A model generated the notes under the pieces. It worked only from the letters and a program-made list of their open reading frames with translations, searched no databases and was not told where the DNA came from. DNA of 64,000 bases, from the NCBI GenBank assembly GCA_030615745.1, contig JAUWYR010000003.1:26283-90282 (forward strand), read 5' to 3'. Numbering within the stretch: position 1 is the stretch's first letter; the number at the start of each line of letters is the position of its first letter. Of the stretch, positions 58,786-64,000 are shown one piece after another. A program made the position numbers and the translations under genes. Origin of the DNA: Candidatus Zixiibacteriota bacterium. GTDB taxonomy: Bacteria > Zixibacteria > MSB-5A5 > SM23-73-2.

Positions 58786-60597
58786 CTTCAGCCTCTCCTT
58801 CGCATCCTCCACCTCAGGTATTCCCGGATCAGCATCCTTCCAGATTTCTAAGAATTCCTCGTATTGCTCAATAGCCTTTTTGGTCCAGCCTGATTTTTCA
58901 TAAGTTATGCCCAAAAGGTAATAAGCTTTCACCGCCCAGATTAGCGTTTTTGCTCTGCTAATGTCATATCTTGAAAGTGCCTTTTCCAACTCAGTTACTG
59001 CCTGACCTAGTCTCTCTGATCCCAGGTAGGCTTTGGAAAGAAAGAACTGCATTCGGAGAAATGGATATGGGGCCTGCTTTTTCGCTTTTTCCAAATGAGC
59101 CACTGCACTTTTTGTATTGCCCTTAGCTAATTCAATAGCGCCGATGGCCAGCCAGTATGAACACATCATAATAGGATTCTTTCCCTCAATATCCCTTTTC
59201 AAACCGCGTGTGACTTCTTCAGCCTTGGCAATTTCTCCACTCTCCGCCAAAATACAGGCGTAAATATCCCGCCAATCCACCGGACTCCGGGGGTGAACAT
59301 TTTTAAGAATCTCCGGCCAAATTTCAGCTTCCCTTAAAGCCGAATTCACATTTTTCTTCTCCCAATAGATACTTGCCTTTAAGAAATGCTTAAACGCATT
59401 CTGCTCTCCTTCCGCCTGCTCCATTCCATCTGCGGCAAGACCATCGTCCAAAATTTCAAGGGCATCCTCGAACTTCCCCTGATAAAGAGGGACATAAGCG
59501 AGATACGTTCTTCCCTGTGACCGAGTGCCTTTCTCACCGCTGGAAGAAAGTTTCTGATAGCAGCTTTCAGCTTTGGCATACTCTCTTTTAAAAAGATACA
59601 TATGCCCCATTTTAGCCAGGGACATATAGAAATCCGGTTTGATCTCCAAAGCTTTTTCGTAAGATTCAATCGCCTGATCTGTCTTACCATTAAAAGCATA
59701 AAGATCGCCTCTGGTGTCATAGGGATTGGCTTCATCCGGTGCTAAGGATATATATTTGTTTATCGCCCAGATAGATTTGTCAAAATCGCCCATATGGTCG
59801 TAAACATAGGCAAGGAACTTATATGGAGGTTTATAGAGAGGGTCTATTTCAACGGCTTTGTTATAGTAGCGGACAGCTTCCTCAAACTGTCGCATAGCAT
59901 AATGGCTTTGTCCTAACCAAAAAAACGCCTCTTTCTCATCGGGAAAGCGTTCCACTATCTTCAGCCACTCTTCAATTGCCCCAGTATAATCCCCGGACAT
60001 AACTGCCTCCCAACCTTTTATATAATATTTCTCCTTCTGGCTGACTTTATCTGAGTAGGTTACTGCTTTGGCTATCATTTCTTTCCGCTCCGAACTCCCT
60101 ATAATCATAGCCAGCCGATAATATGCCATAGCAAAGGTGGAGTCAAACTCCAAAGCCTTCTTGAAGCTTTTCTCAGCATCTGTATAATAAGCCTTATAAA
60201 AGTAGTCAAGTCCTTCCAGATAGTAGCGATATGCTTCCGGTGAATGGGTAGTAACATCTTTCACTGGTTTATCTACCTCCTTTCTCGCCCCCTCCGGCAG
60301 AGACAAATCGTTCTTTATCTCGGCACTCAACTTGTCAACTACCGAGAAAAGATCTTCGCCCATCTGTCCGGTCACACGTTGGGTGGCTAAGATTTCTCCG
60401 GTTGAGGCGTCGGAAATATCTGGGGCCAAAACCATGTTTGGTTCAATCTGAAATACACTGCCTGTCAAAATCCATTTCACTCCAGCCTTGGATGGCTTCT
60501 CGGCCGCAGGCTTTGAGGTGTGCTTTGCATATACACAAGCAAAACCCGCCACTAAACAGGCTGCAACCAAAACAACCAAGATTAACTTTTTGTTCAT
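58765..60597 (-). CDS. Secreted TPR-repeat protein, split partner of a Ser/Thr kinase
   Basis: A 610-residue protein with a signal peptide (1-24, LILVVLVAACLVAGFACVYA). Residues about 40-100 (VKWILTGSVFQIEPNMVLAPDISDASTG) correspond to the TolB/FlgO-like segment found in kinase-TPR proteins. More than eight TPRs follow (for example AYRYYLEGLDYFYKAYYTDAEKSFKKALEFD). The neighbouring kinase has these parts fused, so this gene seems to be the extracytoplasmic half of a system whose kinase half is the next gene upstream. It is probably periplasmic or membrane-anchored. Confidence 0.82.
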   Translation of the reverse strand: MNKKLILVVLVAACLVAGFACVYAKHTSKPAAEKPSKAGVKWILTGSVFQIEPNMVLAPDISDASTGEILATQRVTGQMGEDLFSVVDKLSAEIKNDLSLPEGARKEVDKPVKDVTTHSPEAYRYYLEGLDYFYKAYYTDAEKSFKKALEFDSTFAMAYYRLAMIIGSSERKEMIAKAVTYSDKVSQKEKYYIKGWEAVMSGDYTGAIEEWLKIVERFPDEKEAFFWLGQSHYAMRQFEEAVRYYNKAVEIDPLYKPPYKFLAYVYDHMGDFDKSIWAINKYISLAPDEANPYDTRGDLYAFNGKTDQAIESYEKALEIKPDFYMSLAKMGHMYLFKREYAKAESCYQKLSSSGEKGTRSQGRTYLAYVPLYQGKFEDALEILDDGLAADGMEQAEGEQNAFKHFLKASIYWEKKNVNSALREAEIWPEILKNVHPRSPVDWRDIYACILAESGEIAKAEEVTRGLKRDIEGKNPIMMCSYWLAIGAIELAKGNTKSAVAHLEKAKKQAPYPFLRMQFFLSKAYLGSERLGQAVTELEKALSRYDISRAKTLIWAVKAYYLLGITYEKSGWTKKAIEQYEEFLEIWKDADPGIPEVEDAKERLKKLKIKS

Positions 60598-60668
60598 TTG
60601 TAGTTTCCTCCTTCAAAATGAACGATTATCAATTTCAAAAAAATCAGTCGATTTTTTGTTTTTTTAAA

Positions 60669-61568
60669 TCACCTTCTTACAATGATAAAAACGATTGAGC
60701 CGGGAACTATAAAGGGGAGAAGCTTCTTTTTGGGCTTTGCCATAACACCAATTGTCGTCTCCTTCTGTAGTCCCTTCAAATCCGCTATGACCTCAGACGC
60801 ACTCTGATACCTGGTGCTGCGATCTTTCTTTAATGCCTTGTTAACTATCCTCTGCAATCCTTCGGGAACATTGGCTTTGAACCTAGCCAATGGCTCAGGT
60901 GTCTCATTTATAATAGAATAGATTATCGCGGCTTCATGCTCACCTTTGAAAGAAAGTTGCCCGGTGATCATCTCATATAAGACCACTCCAAAAGAAAAGA
61001 TGTCGCTTCGGTGGTCAACCTCTTTGCCTTGTGCCTGTTCAGGGGACATATATTGTGCGGTGCCTAAAGTCGTTCCGGTCTTGGTCAGTTTACTAACTCC
61101 TTTTAACTTAGCCAAGCCAAAATCCATAATCTTCACTTGACCTCGAGGAGTGAGCATGATATTGTCTGATTTTATATCCCTATGCACAATTTCCTTCTCA
61201 TGTGCTGTGGTCAAACCTTCACAGACCTGTATACCAATATCTAATACCTTTTTTACCGAGAGTGTCTCCTTTTCAACTATCTTTTTCAAAGTCTTTCCCT
61301 CACAATATTCCATAACTATAAACATCTGTGACTCAAACTCATCAATCTCATGAATGGTGGTGATGTTAGGATGGTTTAATGCTGAAGCTGCTTGAGCCTC
61401 ATGGACAAATCGAGCCTTAGCCTCAGAATCACACAAAAACTCCTGGGGCAGAAATTTCAAAGCGACGGTCCTTTTTAGCCTGGTATCCTTGGCTTTATAG
61501 ACCACCCCCATCCCGCCTTCTCCCAATCTCTCTAAAACTCTGTAATGAGATATTGTTTTGCCAATCAT
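60669..61568 (-). CDS. Ser/Thr protein kinase ending in a membrane segment
   Basis: A 299-residue eukaryotic-type kinase. Gly-loop LGEGGMGVVYKA, catalytic Lys VALKFLP, HRDIKSDNIM, DFGLAKL and APE-type MSPEQAQG are all present, so it should be active. After about 275 residues comes a hydrophobic stretch (LLPFIVPGSIVFIIV) and the protein stops at RR. The ORF track start (61652) overlaps the upstream gene; the ATG at 61568 overlaps the upstream stop as ATGA and begins like its paralogue (MIGKTISHYR). Its missing C-terminal half may be the separately encoded secreted TPR protein. Confidence 0.9.
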   Translation of the reverse strand: MIGKTISHYRVLERLGEGGMGVVYKAKDTRLKRTVALKFLPQEFLCDSEAKARFVHEAQAASALNHPNITTIHEIDEFESQMFIVMEYCEGKTLKKIVEKETLSVKKVLDIGIQVCEGLTTAHEKEIVHRDIKSDNIMLTPRGQVKIMDFGLAKLKGVSKLTKTGTTLGTAQYMSPEQAQGKEVDHRSDIFSFGVVLYEMITGQLSFKGEHEAAIIYSIINETPEPLARFKANVPEGLQRIVNKALKKDRSTRYQSASEVIADLKGLQKETTIGVMAKPKKKLLPFIVPGSIVFIIVRR

Positions 61569-63814
61569 TTTTCTAATCCTATCCTCTTCAGTAGCGCTTT
61601 GAACCTCGGATCCGAACGCAGGCTGTCGAAAATGGGATCCGCCTTGAGCCAAGACAGTCCGACAGAGCGATCCTCGTATGCCTTTTCCAGATATTCGAAA
61701 GTCAAGTTTTTCTTACCAAGGCCCAAATAGACTAATGCTATGTTGTCTGGAGGGACGTACCTTCGTTTAGACAGTTGCTCCAATTCATCGAGCACCTTTT
61801 GAGCTTCGCTCCTCTCTCCCGATATTGCATAAGCGTGTCCCAGCTCTGCCGTTACCCACGTGTTGCCTTCATCGAAGGTTTTCGCCTTTTGGAATGCCTC
61901 GATAGCTTCCTCATACATCCCCCTTTCCCTGTAAACCATCCCAAGGACATTCAGTGCTCCGCCGAAGTTCGGGTCCATCTCGAGTACCTTTTGACATTCT
62001 TCTATCACCTGGTCATACCGGTGAGTTCCGCAGAAGATAGCGACTGCGGACGCTACGCTTATGATCAACGATAGCGGATCAAGCTCTTGCGCCCGTTTGA
62101 TCTCTGCAATGGCTTCCGCATACTGTCCCGTCATGGTTAAATGTTCAGCATACCACTGGTGAGCGGTCGCATAACCAGGGTTGAACTCAATTGCTTGCTT
62201 GAATTCCTTCTCAGCACCCATCCAGTCCCAATCGCTAAGCGTTTTGATAAATGCTAACGATGTATGTGCTTCGGCGAGTGTTTCCTCAATCTCCAGAGCC
62301 TTCATTACTGCTGCCTTCGCTCTTGGGAAAGCGTCCTTAGGCGGGAGGAGACTATATTCTGCAAGCAAAATGTGGGAATCAGCCATCCCCGCATAAGCCA
62401 GAGCATAGTCCGGGTCCTTTTCAATTGCCTGCCTAAAGTATTGGATGGCCCTTTCAATATCCTCCTCCGTCCTCTTGCTCCAGAAATAGCGACCCCTTAA
62501 GTACAGGTTATAGGCTTCTTGGTCGTCCGTGAAACGTTTCACGATTTTCGCTTTCTCTACTCCTAAAAGCTTGACCTTCAATTTCTCTACGATGGCCAGA
62601 GAGATTTCATCCTGGATGGCAAAGATGTCTTCTGGGCAGCACCCTTCACCTATGTTGCGATCGTATTTCTCTGACCAGAGATGGTAACCATCAGCTACAT
62701 TTACGAGTTGTGCTGAGATACGCACCCGATTCCCTGCTTTCCGCACGCTTCCTTCAAGCAATGTTTTCACGTTAAGCTTCCTACCAATCTCGCGGATATC
62801 TATCTCTTTGCCTCTGAATGAAAAAGCCGAAGTTCTGGCAACCACGCGCAAATCCTCCACATGCGTCAGGGCATTAATAATCTCCTCTGCCATACCGTCA
62901 CAGAAATACTCCTGCTCTGGGTCAGCACTCAAGTTTGTAAATGGGAGAACGGCAATAGAGGGTTGACGTCTTTTAGCAGAAGGTTGTTCTTTCATAGATT
63001 CGAGCTCCTTTCTGAGCTTTCTTAAGTCAACCAGAATATCACCGGCGTTCTGGTAACGTGAATCCGCATCCTTGGCAAGACCTTTGTTCACTATCAGCTC
63101 CAGTTCCGTAGGCACCTCGGTTCGTAAACCAGTAATCGGCTCTGGCTCTTCATTCAAAATGGAATATATCACCGCCTGCTCATACTCCCCTTTAAAGGGC
63201 AATTGCCTGGTGATCATCTCATATAAAACCACACCAAAGGAGAAAATGTCGCTTCGGTGGTCAACCTCTTTGCCTTGTGCCTGTTCAGGTGACATATATT
63301 GTACAGTACCTAAAGTCGTTCCAGCCTTGGTCAGCTTGCTAACTCCTTTTAACTTAGCTAAACCAAAATCCATGATCTTGACTATTCCCTCGTCGGTCAA
63401 CATAATGTTATCTGATTTTATATCTCTATGAGTAATATCCTTCTTGTGAGCAGTATTCAAACCCTCTGATATCTGAATGGCAATTTTCAAAGTTTCTTCT
63501 ATGGAAAGCTTTTTTTCTTTAATCACTTCTTTTATGGATTCTCCTTTGATATATTCAATAGAGATGAAACATTCACCCTCCACTTCATCAATCTCATAAA
63601 TTGTAGTAATATTGGTATGATTCAACGCTGATGCAGCTTTGGCTTCATGCACAAACCTCATCTTGGCTTCTTCGTCACGCAAAAGATGTTTTGGCAGAAA
63701 CTTCAAAGCGACTATCCGATCCAGCTTGGTGTCCTCGGCTTTGTAGACCACCCCCATACCGCCTTCTCCCAATTTCTCTAAAATTCTGTAATGAGATATT
63801 GTTTTTCCAATCAT
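61565..63814 (-). CDS. Ser/Thr protein kinase with TolB-like and TPR domains
   Basis: A 749-residue signalling protein. Kinase domain about 1-270 (GEGGMGVVYKAED, HRDIKSDNIM, MDFGLAKL); a linker; a TolB/FlgO-like domain about 295-420 (SIAVLPFTNLSADPEQEYFCDGMAEE and LEGSVRKAGNRVRISAQL); then about eight TPRs to the end. No transmembrane helix is obvious between kinase and TolB-like part, unlike many relatives. The ATG at 63814 has GGGAGGT seven bases upstream and overlaps the stop of a 34-codon leader ORF. The downstream kinase overlaps its stop (ATGA). Confidence 0.9.
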   Translation of the reverse strand: MIGKTISHYRILEKLGEGGMGVVYKAEDTKLDRIVALKFLPKHLLRDEEAKMRFVHEAKAASALNHTNITTIYEIDEVEGECFISIEYIKGESIKEVIKEKKLSIEETLKIAIQISEGLNTAHKKDITHRDIKSDNIMLTDEGIVKIMDFGLAKLKGVSKLTKAGTTLGTVQYMSPEQAQGKEVDHRSDIFSFGVVLYEMITRQLPFKGEYEQAVIYSILNEEPEPITGLRTEVPTELELIVNKGLAKDADSRYQNAGDILVDLRKLRKELESMKEQPSAKRRQPSIAVLPFTNLSADPEQEYFCDGMAEEIINALTHVEDLRVVARTSAFSFRGKEIDIREIGRKLNVKTLLEGSVRKAGNRVRISAQLVNVADGYHLWSEKYDRNIGEGCCPEDIFAIQDEISLAIVEKLKVKLLGVEKAKIVKRFTDDQEAYNLYLRGRYFWSKRTEEDIERAIQYFRQAIEKDPDYALAYAGMADSHILLAEYSLLPPKDAFPRAKAAVMKALEIEETLAEAHTSLAFIKTLSDWDWMGAEKEFKQAIEFNPGYATAHQWYAEHLTMTGQYAEAIAEIKRAQELDPLSLIISVASAVAIFCGTHRYDQVIEECQKVLEMDPNFGGALNVLGMVYRERGMYEEAIEAFQKAKTFDEGNTWVTAELGHAYAISGERSEAQKVLDELEQLSKRRYVPPDNIALVYLGLGKKNLTFEYLEKAYEDRSVGLSWLKADPIFDSLRSDPRFKALLKRIGLEK

Positions 63815-63915
63815 AGACCACACCTCCCGCTTTCGCCTTGCTTCAGCGGGACAGGCATCCCACCCTCGCCTAACTTCTCTAAAATCTTATAATGAGAAAT
63901 TGTTCTCCCATTCAT
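63811..63915 (-). pseudogene. 34-codon kinase N-terminal remnant acting as a leader ORF
   Basis: Encodes MNGRTISHYKILEKLGEGGM, which is the first 20 residues of a kinase like the two downstream, and then breaks into unrelated PVPLKQGESGRCGL before a TGA. The stop overlaps the next kinase ATG (ATGA). It is too short for the ORF track. Either it is the remains of a third kinase, deleted after the glycine loop, or it is kept as a coupled leader. Confidence 0.8.
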
Positions 63916-63949
63916 ACCTTCTCGCTGATTGAGCTTTGACTACACCCTT

Positions 63950-63978
63950 AATAAATTGAGAAACTACTTGATTGTCAA
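63950..63978 (-). promoter_or_regulatory. Promoter of the kinase cluster
   Basis: On the minus strand: TTGACA, 17 bases, TTTATT, about 35 bases before the leader ORF start. Confidence 0.55.
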
Positions 63979-64000
63979 CTAAAAAAGTAAAGAGAAGGAA

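Noticed and set aside
60602-60668. Frameshift joining the short kinase to the TPR gene
   Set aside because: The TPR gene has its own ribosome binding site and signal peptide, and the kinase ends cleanly after a membrane segment, so two genes fit better. Sequencing error cannot be fully excluded.

Overview
ORGANISM. The window is one stretch of an AT-rich (by eye roughly 35-40% G+C) bacterial chromosome. The core genes are bacterial (pheST, rpsA, rpsU, dnaG, mutS2, scpAB, cmk, ispH). Several traits together point to an uncultured lineage around the FCB group or the neighbouring candidate phyla: a secreted protein with a C-terminal dockerin pair, a cohesin-like secreted module, an exosortase-H/IPTL-CTERM pair, Ser/Thr kinases carrying TolB-like and TPR domains, type IV pilins next to nucleotide-sugar genes, and many intergenic palindromic repeats. 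The phylum cannot be fixed from sequence alone.

LAYOUT. 1-7431: housekeeping run pheS (cut by the window edge)-pheT-coiled coil-zapA-rny-ymdB-like-folD. 7449-9418: an RRM protein, a dense palindrome array and an HNH protein. 9518-18831: trpS-scpA-scpB-cmk-plsC-ispH-rpsA-mtaB-rsmE. 18905-22740: accessory island on the minus strand, with a DGQHR-domain protein, an unrecognised protein and a D12 adenine methylase, followed by a GNAT gene bracketed by 61-bp direct repeats. 22917-26944: exosortase-H-like sorting module with its likely substrate. 27726-33525: rpsU-yqeY-cvpA-mutS2-dnaG. 33923-38101: two tandem pilins behind a sigma-54-type promoter, then a three-gene amino-sugar nucleotide cluster. 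38538-45633: accessory genes separated by palindrome mosaics, including a DUF3795 gene that looks like a lone integron-type cassette and an AbiJ-like gene coupled to a UbiA prenyltransferase. 45853-48651: prepilin peptidase and a membrane histidine kinase. 49188-57236: an MTHFS-like protein, the dockerin protein and its small relative, and three glycosyltransferases. 57374-63915: a GAF-SpoIIE phosphatase, a secreted TPR protein, two Ser/Thr kinases and a 34-codon kinase remnant.

HOW IT FITS TOGETHER. Pilin, prepilin peptidase, an NtrB/PilS-like kinase and a sigma-54-type pilin promoter form a plausible pilus regulon. Secreted dockerin/cohesin-like and IPTL-CTERM proteins, glycosyltransferases and sugar-nucleotide genes suggest a decorated cell surface. 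Kinases and a PP2C-type phosphatase suggest phospho-signalling.

MOST INTERESTING. (1) The compact DGQHR / unknown / Dam operon is a candidate undescribed defence or DNA-modification module. (2) DUF3795 has attC-like geometry around it. (3) Palindromic modules are nested inside each other, with filled and empty sites, arms that change together, and copies inside reading frames. (4) Five arrays of degenerate 7-bp tandem repeats lie at gene borders. No tRNA, rRNA, CRISPR array, transposase or integrase was recognised.
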